Shown here: positions 45,279 through 56,464 of the stretch, piece by piece
How positions within the stretch are numbered: position 1 is the first letter of the stretch
Layout: each line of letters starts with the position of its first letter
Assembly: GCA_944472155.2 (NCBI GenBank)
Contig: OX235275.1
Location: 58,731,228-58,795,227, forward strand
Source: Trichobilharzia szidati
Taxonomy: Eukaryota; Platyhelminthes; Trematoda; Strigeidida; Schistosomatidae
Direction: 5' to 3'
Length of the DNA stretch: 64,000 bases
Position numbers and translations under genes: made by a program
Notes under the pieces: model-generated
Database searches by the model: none
Told to the model about the DNA's origin: nothing
Seen by the model: the letters and a program-made list of their open reading frames with translations, nothing else

Positions 45279-45787
45279 AACTGGAAATCTTCATCACTCC
45301 GCATCAACAACAAAATTCGAATTTTCAATACAAACGTCAAGTCAGTTAGTTCTTCTATACGGATGGATCAGAAACTTGGTGGGTCACAAAGAATATTTCC
45401 AACAGCCTGCTGCAGACCTTTATCAACAACTGTCTTCGCTCTATACTACTGAAGATCAGATGGCCGGAAAGAATCACCAACAAGAAGCTATGGGAACAGA
45501 CAAAACAAGAACCAGTCGCCCAGCAAATATGCAGGAGAGAGTGTAGATGGATTGGACACTCGCTGGAGAGGCCGCTGGGTGAAATCGCGTGTCAGGCCCT
45601 CGGGTGGAACTCAAAAGGGAAGCGGTGAGTGGGACGTGCAAGGGTGACATGGAGGAAATCGTGTGAAGAAGAGTTGGAACAGTATGGACTAACATGGATG
45701 CAAGTGAAAAGTATAGCAGAAGACAGAAGCAAGTGGAGAAGTGCAGTTGAAGCCCTATGTTCCACTAGGAACCCAAGGGAACAATAA
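45279..45787 (+). mobile_element. LINE-A copy 18
   Basis: A 10-bp target duplication, ATGGAATTTT, lies at 45269-45278 and 45788-45797. It carries the KIRIFNTNVKSV-type block, then in shifted frames the LRSILLKIRWPERITNKKL-like and WIGHSLERPLGEIACQA-like blocks, ending GGAACCCAAGGGAACAATAA. It is closely related to copies 9 and 17. Confidence 0.9.
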
Positions 45788-45815
45788 ATGGAATTTTCAG
45801 CATGTGATATCGGTG

Positions 45816-46069
45816 AAGTGTGCGTCGGTGACATAGCGGTTAGGACGCTCGCCGACCATGCACATGGTCCGGGGTTCGAATCGCAGCCGACGCACTTCTT
45901 TGCCACTCTAAGCCAGGAATAATGCTGGTAAAGAGGAAAGGTTGGGCATGAGGCTAGCAACCCCATCCTGCAAAATAAACACTGCTACAGAAACTTCAAG
46001 CCACTAGCTTGAAGCTCTATGTTCCACTGGGGAACGTGAAGGAAAAAAGAAAAAGAAGAAGAAGAAGAA
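45816..46069 (+). mobile_element. SINE-C copy 4, full length (254 bp)
   Basis: The tRNA-Gly-like head has complementary ends GCGTCGG/CCGACGC, an A-box region GACATAGCGGTTAGGACGC and B box GGGTTCGAATC. The body ends in a hairpin CTTCAAG/CTTGAAG and an (AAG)n tail. A 10-bp target duplication, GATATCGGTG, lies at 45806-45815 and 46070-46079. Confidence 0.9.
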
Positions 46070-46099
46070 GATATCGGTGGCAGGCCCACCATTGATATC

Positions 46100-46178
46100 A
46101 GGTGTGCGTCGGCCAGGGGTCTAACTCCTGACCATGTGCATGGCTGGAGAGCGATCTAACCGCTGTGCCACAGAATGA
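46100..46178 (-). mobile_element. SINE-C copy 5, head fragment
   Basis: Reverse tRNA-like head only (GGCACAGCGGTTAGATCGC on the minus strand), adjacent to copy 4. Confidence 0.7.
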
Positions 46179-46394
46179 TTATCAAATAATTACAATAATA
46201 ATGAACTGAGTGAAGTGAATAGGATTTTGTAAATATGATAACAAGTTAGAAAAGTACTGCTTAAACCTGAGGTAATAGAAATCATAAGAAAGGTCATGAA
46301 ATCGTAAAAGGTCAGAAATGAACATTTGTCAGTGAAACAAAGGAATAGAAAAAGAAGAAGAAGAAAAGAAAATTATGATAGGAATTTAAAGTGC
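46179..46394. other. Unassigned A-rich interval
   Basis: Contains a short (GAA)n tract near 46345-46365. Nothing else recognised. Confidence 0.3.
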
Positions 46395-46985
46395 TAATGT
46401 TTATGGAGGATTTGTTGGCCTTATTCTAGGCCAAGGTAAACATAGCAGTTGAACATACTTCTTCTGGTACTGATTGCAACCGCTTCAGCTACTGAGAGAA
46501 GACGTAGTCGAGCTCCTCTAAATAGATCACCAGGAAGGGGGTAAATAACTGAGAACGCCTAATCAAGTTTTATCGAGTGTCCAGTATCTACCAAGTGAAT
46601 TAAAACTGTATTATTTACTCATTTGGTTACCCCTTTACTCCACCATACAGGTACATGTTCCCGTCGGCGCTTGGATAAAGCTCTCAGAGTACGGCCAATG
46701 TAACTAGCCCCACATGAGCAGTTGAAGTCATAGATACACATTGATAAGGCCATATTTGGTAATTTACCCTTGACTCTCTGTATGAGTACTGGTTTAGTTC
46801 AGAAGTTGAGTACCACAATAGCTGCAAGAAATGTTCTCTCTACCGCTCTATTTAGTAGACATTTTAGAATGCCAGCTGCAGTTCCCTCTTTGTACCTTAA
46901 CTGAATAAATTATAGGGATATTCAAATTAATAATTTGTACTCGAAACATCATCATCCAGTTTTCAATACTGCATCCCTCTGCAAC
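46395..46985 (-). mobile_element. PLE fragment with GIY-YIG remnant
   Basis: Minus strand near 46640-46740: CVYDFNCSCGASYIGRTLRA, the CxC zinc knuckle and YIG of the PLE nuclease, with C-terminal sequence toward 46400 and linker sequence toward 46900. A hammerhead-like TACTCGAAAC remnant lies at 46925-46960 on the plus strand. Confidence 0.75.
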
Positions 46986-47017
46986 ATTTAAAATAAACTT
47001 ATCTAATGTGCAAGTAG

Positions 47018-47331
47018 TGTGGTGAAAGCTGTCTGCTAGCCAAAATTGGTAGACAGAAATTTACGTCAATGTTTTATGTCCCATATAGAGGTCAGGAGAG
47101 GAAACAAGAACAAAGCCTAACCTTGAAGAACTCGCCGACAACCAATCACAGCAGACTTAACGTGGGCGGGTACGATTCGCAGAATAACCTTCAGCAGGAA
47201 AACAACCAATCAGAAGGCGTTGCCTCTCTGCTAACAATAACGCTAATAATAATGTGCATTAAAATCTATAAATATCTATTGATTTTCTCAATAAACGATG
47301 TGTTGACTGGCCCTTGTTTTCTGTCGTTACA
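47018..47331 (+). mobile_element. Solo LTR, family 1, copy 5 (314 bp)
   Basis: It starts TGTGGTGAAAGC and ends GTCGTTACA, with CCAATCA boxes, TATAAATA near 47268 and AATAAA near 47290. The adjacent 4-mers (GTAG, CTAT) differ, so no target duplication is visible. It may be a recombinant between two insertions. Confidence 0.8.
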
Positions 47332-48185
47332 CTATTTGAATCATTTTTATTACTAATGTTAACAAAATAAATTCTGTTAGGTAACAGATACTGAATGTTT
47401 ACACAATCAACTAAAAAAAAGAAATTCTTTGATATGTAATAATATCACGGATTCAAGGATTTTTCAAGTCGTCTTTTATGCCTAGATGAATGGAAACTTT
47501 GGATAGTTGTTTAGAGTTCTTTTAGAGCTTTTTTTACAAAACTTTGAAATCAAAACCTCTCCATTTTTTGTTTACCTACTTACTTCATCAGATGTTTAAT
47601 TTGTTATTTTTAGGATCATTATTTGTGATCATATTTGTGATCAAAACATCGCCAGTCGAAATGGTAAGAACCGCTTCTTTTTTCTTCGTTTATTTCTACT
47701 CAACATTATCTGATTTCTCTTTGAGCTTATCTTTTCTGTAAAAACAAAAAACATCAACAGAATGAAAGACTTTTTAACATATTTTATGTAATGATTTATT
47801 TTTACCAGTTGATGAATTATTGCTCTCTTGTTTTTTTTTGTTGTAAGAAAAGTGTGCAATCAATAATTCAAAGGCGTGGTCACGTAGACATGCACGAAAT
47901 TACCAAGTCTACCTCATTCGCTCATTCGCTCACTCAGTCACTCACTCAGTCTACACTTCACTGCTCATTCACACAAAGTGAACTCAAAAAGAGACATATG
48001 TCATTATGTATTCCGGGCATAACCATATCAATTTATGACATAAATTAAAAAAGGTGAGGTATATACGATGTGTCTTACATACACTTCATGTCTGATTGGT
48101 CCGACTTGTGTCAGTTGGAATTCTGTTTTCCAACGACTAATTGTCTGTGTGCTCCACGCTGCAGTAATACTTTCATTATTAGGCG
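47332..48185. other. Low-copy AT-rich interval, possibly host intron
   Basis: This is the longest stretch in the second half without a recognised repeat. It contains the exon candidate at 47614-47663 and a (CTCA)n tract near 47925-47955. Confidence 0.4.
47614..47663 (+). CDS. Candidate 50-nt internal exon
   Basis: A pyrimidine-rich TTGTTATTTTTAG (ending 47613) precedes and GTAAGA (47664) follows. The exon would encode (G)SLFVIIFVIKTSPVEM in the open frame, a hydrophobic stretch. Schistosomes use very small exons, so a 50-nt exon is plausible. Splice-like signals occur often by chance in AT-rich DNA, so this is tentative. Confidence 0.25.
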
Positions 48186-48197
48186 ATAGAGTATAGA

Positions 48198-48965
48198 TTA
48201 TCATTATTATTGTCTCCTTTAACTCCTAGAGGAACATAGGGCTTCAGCCGCACATCTCCATTGCATTCGGCTCTCTACCTAAGTGTTCACCTGGCTCCAA
48301 GTCTGCCCACATGCTTTCATCTCCTCTTCACATGACCTCCTCCAAGTAACCCTTGCACTGACTACCAACTCGCCGCTTCCCTTTCGGCTGGGTTCCACTC
48401 GAGCAATGGCTTGTCTAGTGATGTCACTTGATGGTTTCCTCAGAGTATGGCCAATCCATCTCCATTTCTTCCTGCCTATTTGTTTCACAATCGGTTCCTT
48501 CTGGGTTGGTTCGCTCATTGCCAGAGACCCCTCTCTGTTCCTGATCTTTTCTGACCGGCCATCTGATCTTGAGTATTGAGCGAAGACAACTGTTAATGAA
48601 GGTCTGTAGTTTGTTTGAGATGCTCTTTATGACGCGCAGTGCAAGTCTTTGATCCGTATAGTAGCACTGTCTTCACATTGGAGTTGAAAATCCGGATCTT
48701 ATTTTTGATGCTGACTAGTGCTGTTGACCTCCACACAGACTTGAGAGTAATGAAAGTTTGTCTTGCTTTTCCGATTCTTGCTTTGATATCCTCGTCAGTT
48801 CCGTCTTCCTGTAGTTGAAACGATGCTTCCCAGGTAGGTAAAAGAGGTTGTTTCTTTCAGATTCCGTCCATTTATGCTGATTGTTGTCTGTTGTTGTTGC
48901 TGTTGGTGGTGTTGCCCCAGGAATCTTCATCACCTCTGTTTTCTCTATGTCCACCTGAAGTTCTA
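48198..48965 (-). mobile_element. LINE-A copy 19, young insertion
   Basis: A 12-bp target duplication, ATAGAGTATAGA, lies at 48186-48197 and 48966-48977. The minus strand has KKWRWIGHTLRKPSSDITRQ (48279-48518) and upstream DIEKTEVMKIPG with a Thr-rich linker (48715-49020). The 3' end carries (AAT)n. It is almost the same as copies 2 and 13. Confidence 0.9.
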
Positions 48966-49039
48966 ATAGAGTATAGAGATCTTTATGAAGTATGTTTTGT
49001 AAATGACAGAAGTCTCTCACTTATCTAAATTCAGTTTAT

Positions 49040-49700
49040 AAGTCAATCATGAGCCTGGATTCCTCAGTCGTAAAGTCGCTGACTGCAGCAGCACTGGATG
49101 TATTATCATTATTATTATTGTTCCTTGATTTCTAAGAGGAACATGGGAATTCAACGTTACACCTCTGTTTTGTCATATACCCTGCGATCCCTCCCCATCA
49201 GCTGGCCATTAGGTTCCCCATAGTCTCTCATCTCCTCCATGTCACCCTAAAATTGACGCCAAACTTGTCGTTTCCCACTTGAGTTCCATTCGTTCGATAG
49301 CCTAGTTGGCGTGCGATGTCATTCGACGCGGTTCCTTCAGTACGCGTCCAGTCAATTTCCACTTTTTTTCGGCAGATTTCTTAGCTAGTAGTTCCTCGCC
49401 TATTAGTTTGGTCTCAGAGTTTCTTGTTGGTAATTCCTTGTAGCCAGCCATTCCATCTTCACTATGGAACAGACACAGCTGTACTTGCTCCGGCAGCACA
49501 CGTGATGAAATTCTAGCGATACGGAGAAGATTATCATGACACCCACTGAGCAGCACTGAGAGACCTTGATTTGAATCTCCGAGGGAACATGAGTCCCGTA
49601 AAGACTGCATATAGACCCTGCTGACTGGTGAGTGTCAAATAGCCCGAAACCTACGTCTAAGGTTTCTCGCTGATTGACTACAACTATCTGACAATAAAAA
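49040..49700 (+). mobile_element. SINE-D copy 5, split by LINE-A copy 20
   Basis: The left part (49040-49096) ends in the CTGACTGCAGCAGCACTG region. The right part (49559-49700) continues with TTTGAATCTCCGAGGGAACA, CTGGTGA (core with A6 to G), ATAGCCCGAAACC and CAACTATCTGACAAT. Confidence 0.65.
49097..49549 (-). mobile_element. LINE-A copy 20
   Basis: A 9-bp target duplication, GCAGCACTG, lies at 49088-49096 and 49550-49558, inside the SINE-D. The body is reverse, tail at about 49100-49118, with degraded WRWIGH-type and IRWP-type regions on the minus strand. Confidence 0.75.
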
Positions 49701-49974
49701 ACAAACAAAATAATTGAGCAAAAAATATCCTTTTCGATAATTTCCTCGTCTGGCTGTACAATCACATATACATAGGTTCATATACATAGAATATTCTAGA
49801 ATAGTAGTCAATAACAATATTAGTGTGCTTTTTAAATAATATCGATTTGTTAAGTAAGATCACAACGGAATTACAGTGCATTAAAGATGCTTAAATTATA
49901 ATAATAATAAAGATATAATAGCTAATAGAATATCAAATAAAATTATGGAAATTTCAACAACAACAAATTGAGGA
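49701..49974. other. Unassigned AT-rich interval
   Basis: Nothing recognised. Confidence 0.3.
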
Positions 49975-50290
49975 TCATTCGTACCTAGATGTCTGAACTA
50001 GCTTCTTTTGGACACATAAGTTAGGCTTCTCAATGGCGATCAGGACGGCCTCAGCAATATTCAGTAAACGAACTGTTAAGGCGAAGTTAAGATTTGTTGA
50101 TATGTGGTGAATGACTTTGAAAGCCGCCCCGTTGACATCAATCTTGTGTTCTGTATCCACAAGATGAGATAGAGTAGCGTCACGAATGGATTTTGTTTGT
50201 CCTTTACTGAACAGGGTGATGTTCGGAAATCCGACGAGAAACACGCCTAATTGTATGGCCTATGCAACTAACTGGCTCCACAGGAGCAGT
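49975..50290 (-). mobile_element. PLE C-terminal fragment
   Basis: Minus strand: CGAS at the right edge, then IRDATLSHLVDTEHKIDVN, AAFKVIHHISTNLNFALTVR and NLCVQKKLVQT. This is the end of the GIY-YIG domain and the conserved C-terminus. It ends at the AT palindrome. Confidence 0.75.
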
Positions 50291-50350
50291 TAAATTGCTA
50301 TATATATATATATATATATAGCAATTTAATATATATATATATATATATAT
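50291..50350. repeat. Perfect AT palindrome and (TA)n tract
   Basis: TTAAATTGC-(TA)n-GCAATTTAA forms a perfect palindrome at about 50290-50330, followed by a second (TA)n. It lies at the joint between a reverse PLE and a forward LINE-A. Confidence 0.8.
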
Positions 50351-50354
50351 GACA

Positions 50355-51420
50355 GTGCCACATGTCAAGTAAGCCACAATGGAAAACTCACTGAGGCGTT
50401 TGAAGTGAAGATAGGAGAAAGACTAGATTGCCTTTTATCACCGACCATATACGTGACTGTGGTGAACTGAATTATTGAGCGGAAGACAGCATACGGGGAA
50501 TGAGAATACAAGAATATGTTGTACTACTGATGAGAGGATCTAGAAGATGTGGAATTCGCACGTGGATGACTTATGTCTAATTTGATACAAACTCGAAGAC
50601 ATACGGGCGAAAACTAACAAACTAGCAGAAGAAGCAGGCAGGTAGCGAAGATAGGACTTCAAACGAACACAGAGGAGATGGAGTTGATGAAAATAACCAA
50701 CGAACCGCAATAACAACGATCAGCACCAATCACCATCAACGCGAGAATTTTGAAACAGGTCACTTGATTCACTCATCTAGACAGCCATCAACATTTCGAC
50801 TACCGACATCTGACACGCATAAGAATGTCACAACCAGGATCGGAAAGACGAGGCACAGCTTCATCACTGTGAAATCAGTTTGGAAATGTCCTCCACTCAG
50901 CCAGTAGAAACAAGAACACTCAGATTCTCAGCGCCAGTATTAAGGCAGTCAGTCAGTCACCTCTCCTGTATTAGTCAGAAACTTAGCGATTTCTTCACAG
51001 AAAGCATTTCCAACTGCTTATTGCAGACTTTTATCAACAGCTGGCTTCGCTCTACACCTAACGTCAGATTTCAGGTAGGAAAGCATTGGCAACGAGGAAC
51101 GCCTGGAACAAACCAACAGGGGAGATTGGGCTCAACAAATCTACAGGAGAAAATGGACATGTCTTGCATACATACATTGAAGAGACTGCGTCAAATGATA
51201 TCGCACGCCAGCTTGGCCATTGGTTGAGTGGAATTTGAATGCGAAACGACAAGTGGGACATCACTTCGAGGTTCACATGGAAGAGGTCATGAGAAGAGGA
51301 GATGAAAGCTTGCGAGCAGTTGTATGGCCAGCTGAAGAGGACTACAAAGGATCCGAAAAAATGGAGATGTCTTGGTGAATTCGTATGTTCCACTCGGAAC
51401 CCAATGAAATAATAATAGTG
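50355..51420 (+). mobile_element. LINE-A copy 21 with degraded RT
   Basis: It includes a decayed RT block near 50390-50610 (GKLTEAFEVK-like, then a DDLCL-like remnant), a degraded linker, and the C-terminus to TTCCACTCGGAACCCAATG. From about 50690 on it pairs with copy 8 in arm 1, so it predates the duplication. Confidence 0.7.
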
Positions 51421-52434
51421 ATGCTTTTTAAATGAAATGTTGCACTGAAAATTCTTTTCTGACGTAAATATTACTACTGGCATTATATTCTTGAAGTGTG
51501 TTACATTTGCTACACTTTCATCAGAAAATCTGATACGATACTGATATATGCGCAGTGAAATGGATTAAAGGAGGCAGTAGGTTCAAAAGTTAAACGTGTC
51601 CCATTGCATTTTCATGAAATCTGCTGGTATATTCAGACCTGTTTATTGAAACGCCATGATACCCACCGGAGAAAGCAGGTAGTGACACTACAAAGAAGGG
51701 ATATGCTATATAATTGCCCATATTATCGTATCTCCTGACCATTCACAACAAGCTTTGTTAGAAGAGACAAACCTTTATCATTCATGGTGAAGGCATTCAA
51801 TTCAGTCCAATTCGTAGTGAAACTGTCGCCACAGCGAGGTCGTGTAGAAAGACAATCGCATCTTGGTTATTAAACAACTACTCAGTTCAGAGAACACAAC
51901 CATATCAAGATAAGTATAAGAATTGTGGAAATTAGGTCACTTCTAAATTTTACTTCTACCTTCATTGAGTAGAATAAACTGACCTGACGTTTTACATTTT
52001 GCATAATTATTTCTCAGATACACACACTTACAGAGAGAGATAGAGACAGGGAGAGGGAGAGAGTGACAGACAGTCAGTCAGGATGAATGTAGCAGTGTAA
52101 ACATCTGTTTAGATAAGCAGTGAAGAATGAGCACGCAGAATAAGAATGTCCACGTGTTAAAAGCAGAAAATATATTGATCCGATTGTTGATTGAGTTGTA
52201 GATATCAATAGAGCATTGTAAGCAAGCAAGTAAGCATAGATGCAGAGCTCTGTTTATGTTTAGTAGCATGTCACACGTTTTTAATCAGTTGATTTTACTT
52301 GAGAAGTCATATGAGGAACACTTTTCCATGGTATTGATGATAGTAAACGATAACACGACGTGTAAATAGAAATGGTGAATAAGGTGTCGTTTGATTTTAA
52401 ACACCTCAAGATTATTATTATTATTATTACCATT

Positions 52435-53040
52435 TAGTGTTATTCTCTTGGATTCCAAGTGGAACAAGGAACTTTCACCGGATGTTGCTATTTCAATCTG
52501 CTCCCTGTGGTGATTTTGTTTGAGTTGTTTTCACGATCAGCCATGAGCTATCATCTCCTTTTCACATGTTCTCCTCCATTTCATCTTTGGATGTGTAATT
52601 CGCCTTTTTTCATCCGAATTTCACTCGAGGGATTGCTCAGTGCGTGAAATCACCCAGTGGTTTCCTCATTAGTGAATGTTTAATCCATCTTCATCTCTTT
52701 CAGCTTATTTCCTTAGTCGGTAGATTCTTTGTCGGTCAGTTGCCTGGTAAGCACACCTCCTATTCACGTATAGTTTCTGGTAGGCCATCTGACATTCACT
52801 GTGAAGCGATAGCTGCTGCTACTACAGAACGTTTGCAATAGCCTGCTGGAAATGCCTTTTGTGTCTTGCGTGCTACCTCTTTAGATTGTATAGAGGCACT
52901 GATTTGAAAATAAAGTTGAAATTTTGGACACTGATTTCATGACAGTTTTTCTGTTTGACGCTGACATCATCCAGGCATCCTGCTGGTGAAACGATGTTTC
53001 CATAGTGGTAAGTAACAAAGAGGACCTCCTTGAGGGGGAT
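52435..53040 (-). mobile_element. LINE-A copy 22, counterpart of copy 7
   Basis: Reverse copy, tail side at about 52435 (CTTGGATTCCAAGTGGAAC). Broken frames, no catalytic motif. Confidence 0.65.
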
Positions 53041-53593
53041 TGATGCTTGTTGTTGGTAGTGGTAGTGAATGGGTATATATCTCTGTGGCCTCCATCGCCT
53101 ACTTTATTGGAGAATCGCAAAATTCGGAACGTTCGGAACGGTCTACCGTGCGACTGGCAACTAACCCTAACCCGGAGAATCTCTCCAGTCTTGAAGAAGC
53201 TTCAGGGCACAGCAGAAAATGATACCTAAGAAGCACTTCAAGAGGGAGGCATCAAATTCAGTTGTGTACTGTGAATCTTGGATTTTGAGTTGGAAAAGTT
53301 TGTTGTTGGTAGTGTTGCTGCTGTTATACGAATTCGAAATATGAATGGAATTCAAATGGAGTTGTTGGTGAGAGCAGATGGTGAGAAATAACATTTGAGC
53401 GTATCTCAGATTGGAACGATTTTCTTCGGAGTATTACTGTGTGATTCAAAAGCCTTGAAACGAGATGATGTTCCAAGTTCACTAATTCCGATTTTGTTCT
53501 TTTATTAAATACAAGTTTGTTGAAGATTATATGAAATTACATAAAATTCGGGCAAGGATAAAACTCTAAGTAAATAAAATGAGTCATTCTTCA

Positions 53594-55262
53594 ATTGGGG
53601 TATTTAGTACTGTTGCTTATTGAGTTTCCCTCGGAATTGAATCTGTCTGTCCCACAGATGTTTTTCCTAGGAGACGTCACCTTATATATGCTACCCTTAT
53701 CTACTGTCATAAATAGGACTCACGACGATTTTGCCATGTTACGAAGTATTACACCTCATCTGGAGGGACGACCTTTTTGTTTTCTCTTGCACTGAAAGTC
53801 TATGTGCTGATAGTACCAATGGCAAGTTAATCACTCATTTATTTGGAATTTCTTTACAAGTGTGCTGTTCTTTCGAAAAAGAAACGTTCTTCTTTTGGTC
53901 GATTCTAAACCTAAGTGCCGTCCACATACCGGGTGCAATTTTCCGGAGTGTATTTCTGATAATTTTTCATGACACAGTCGAGATCGTTAACTCTCTTATG
54001 GCTTTCGCTAATTCTGTGATATCTGTTGATTCAGGTTAACTGAAGATAGTGGTCAGTAAAAATAGGGATGCATCGTATAACCTGATAAGCTAGTGAGTTC
54101 CGTTGTGAATCATCTTACACTGACTTGTTTCAATGGGCTCCTTGTTCATCGTCGTAAATCCTCTTTCTGTGACTTCTTGAGAGGGCTTTCAACACTAGCT
54201 ATTTTTTTTGAGTGCCGTGACGTAATCTTTTAGAAGGTGGAGAAAGCAATGAGGACGCCTATAAATTCCGGATAACTATGTAATAGAACAGCATAACAAT
54301 ATTTCAGAAAGTCAAAGGACTCCTTTGGGATGACATAACATACTGAAATCTAGAAATGACTCCAGTTGTACATCTTGGTAATCAAAGGAAATGAAAAATT
54401 AAACAGACTTTTAAAAGTATAACTAATAATGGAGTGGATTTACGTGGAAAATGAAACCAACCAACTCCATTCCAATTTAGAGTTTTTCACAAATTCATAG
54501 ACTGAATGTCCACTATATACTACTGACTCGTTTAGATGAGTAGTTGTATGCCACTGATATCAGCCAGTAGGATATTTCGTTATGTTGCTTATTGAGTTCT
54601 AATTCAGAGGTTAATCTCTCTGTCCCACAAGTGTTTGTCCTAAGAGACGTCACCTTATATATATATACTGCCTTTATCTCCTGTCATCAATAGGACACAC
54701 CCCGATGTTGTCATGGTACGCCCGCAGTGATAGATTCCTCTTACACATCATCTAAAGTAATGGCAATTTTTGTTGTCCCTTGTATCAAAACTCGATGTGT
54801 TAGTAGTACCAGTGGTAGGTTAGACACTATTAATGGCAATTCCTCTACCCGTGTCTTATTTTTTCTCTCAGAGAAAGCAGTTTCCTTCCAGTTCACTCAT
54901 CCAAAAAGCTGTCACCTGCAGCTCTTAGTCTTCAAACAGTTTTTAGTCTTTTTATTTTTTCAGTCATCTGTATTTCTAAAATCAATCTCCTCAATAGCCC
55001 GGTTACCTCTCCTAACTCATCATTATCCGTCGACTGAATTGCAATTACTGTAGCCAGTTACAGTGGGAAGTGTTTTAAAGAACTAGAAATCTGTTAGCTA
55101 TCCTTATGATTCATTCCCCCATGACTTCTTTCTATCATCCCTGGGTTGATTGTCGTAAACCCCTTTTTACCCCCTTCTACGTTTTTATCAGGGTTTTCAG
55201 CACTGGCAGGTGTTTCATTCGATTAATTTGGACTTGATGATCAATGAATGATATTCGAGTAC
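53594..55262 (+). repeat. Two tandem units of about 0.97 kb with promoter-like TATA and similar reading frames
   Basis: Landmarks repeat about 972 bp apart: TTGCTTATTGAGTT at 53612 and 54583, and GAGACGTCACCTTATATAT at 53671 and 54644. Each TATA block is followed by a frame of about 100 residues (53731-54039 and 54727-55053), both Ser/Phe-rich and hydrophobic. Both units are present in arm 1 too. I recognise neither protein. They may be exons of a dead gene or of an unknown element. Confidence 0.5.
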
Positions 55263-55669
55263 TCTGAACTAATCCCTCAGAAAAACCAATTGATGATTAG
55301 GAAGCTTGAAAAATATAACTTTTTCACACAAATGCAGCCGTTCAAGGTGCCACATTTCATTTAGCTCACAAAAGTGGCGATAAGACAGAAAAATAGATTC
55401 AGAAGGATTATTATGAGCAGAAATGTACGGAAGAGAGTATAGTGGATATGGGGAATCACAAAGAGTCAATGTATCTGCACCACTGAGAATGATTTTGATC
55501 CAATCACCAACATTCTCTAACCTTTAGGTCTTAGTATCTCGAGGAGTCCAACCTGGCAGTCTTCACCCACCTACATGTCTGCAGTCAACTTTCAAATACC
55601 TCATGGATTAATTCTAGGTTTTGGTTTGAACACGTGTAACTCTTATCTAACTTAATCCTATTTCAGAAA
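55263..55669. other. Unassigned interval
   Basis: Nothing recognised. Confidence 0.3.
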
Positions 55670-55910
55670 ACGAGCACTGCTAGTCGAGGAAGGTAGTGGC
55701 TCAGCACTAGCGAAACGTGTCCGAAGCATTTGAATCGATGTCGCTTCATAGTCTCATTGACTGACTTTCCTAGCTTACCTGATACTCCACGCCTAACCTC
55801 AGTAGCGCTCATCCTATTATCCCACTTAACACAGGAGATCGAAAGCAAACATCTTTGCAGTCAAAGATAACCACTCTCGTTAGGTCTCCACTTTGAGTTG
55901 TCATGTCTCA
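55670..55910 (-). mobile_element. LINE-B copy 5, fragment
   Basis: The minus strand reads HCVKWDNRMSATEVRR-like and GKSVNETMKRHRFKCFGHV (55663-55848), matching the region of copy 3 at 17.83-17.97 kb. Both ends are truncated. Confidence 0.75.
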
Positions 55911-56000
55911 TAGTCCTAAATAAGGAAAAACAGAATTACTGCGCACTGCACACATCCTTTGATATAGCTCTGGGCATCAGTGAAGAACACACACCACAGT
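55911..56000. other. Short unassigned interval
   Basis: Nothing recognised. Confidence 0.3.
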
Positions 56001-56225
56001 CATGTGACCTTGAGCCAACCAATCAGATCACTGCTCAGCATTACAAGTGGATGCCTTTCATAATTTTCATTGTGAATTTCATCCTAACCTTTGGTTACAA
56101 CCCTACCCTTATCCTACCCTAACCGTAACCGTGAAACAGGGTGAAATATGCAGAAAAGACTATGTAAGGCATCCATTTGTAATGCTGAGCATCGATATGA
56201 TTGGTTGGTTCAAGGTCATTTGACC
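56001..56225. repeat. Palindrome of two head-to-head repeat halves
   Basis: 56001-56100 and the reverse complement of about 56115-56225 match closely (GACCTTGAGCCAACCAATCA against GACCTTGAACCAACCAATCA, then GCTCAGCATTACAAGTGGAT). The centre has a run of TACCCTAACC-like sequence. I do not recognise the element. Confidence 0.7.
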
Positions 56226-56464
56226 CTGGTGTCTATTTCCTTTACTGCTGCTGATATCTGGACATCCTGTATAAGCCAGAGATGAAGTAAGCTGGCAAAT
56301 GTTATCAGCAGTCTGTAAATGCCATACAAGCATGATCACGAACATGACAATAAGATTTAAGAGGGTGAAACGAATCCAATTATAGGTTTGGCTGATCAAA
56401 TAAAATGGAATTTCGAATACAATTCTAAAAGTGTGATAAATAACAAAGTGGCCTTTTTCCTATA
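56226..56464. other. Unassigned interval
   Basis: Nothing recognised. Confidence 0.3.

Larger units (their letters stand above)
50690..55262 (+). repeat. Arm 2 of the 4.6-4.9 kb inverted duplication
   Basis: Reverse complement of 27686-32590, lacking the 349-bp solo LTR of arm 1. Contents in order: LINE-A copy 21, the unassigned block with the mirrored frame at 52078-52269, LINE-A copy 22, and two tandem units of about 1 kb. Confidence 0.9.

Noticed and set aside
45816..46069. Hammerhead in SINE-C (GAAAC before the CTTCAAG hairpin)
   Set aside because: GAAAC and a hairpin exist, but no CTGAnGA strand is found at a workable distance in any copy.
56090..56130. Telomeric repeat array
   Set aside because: Only about 40 bp of degenerate TAACCC-like sequence with no regular period, within an interspersed palindrome.
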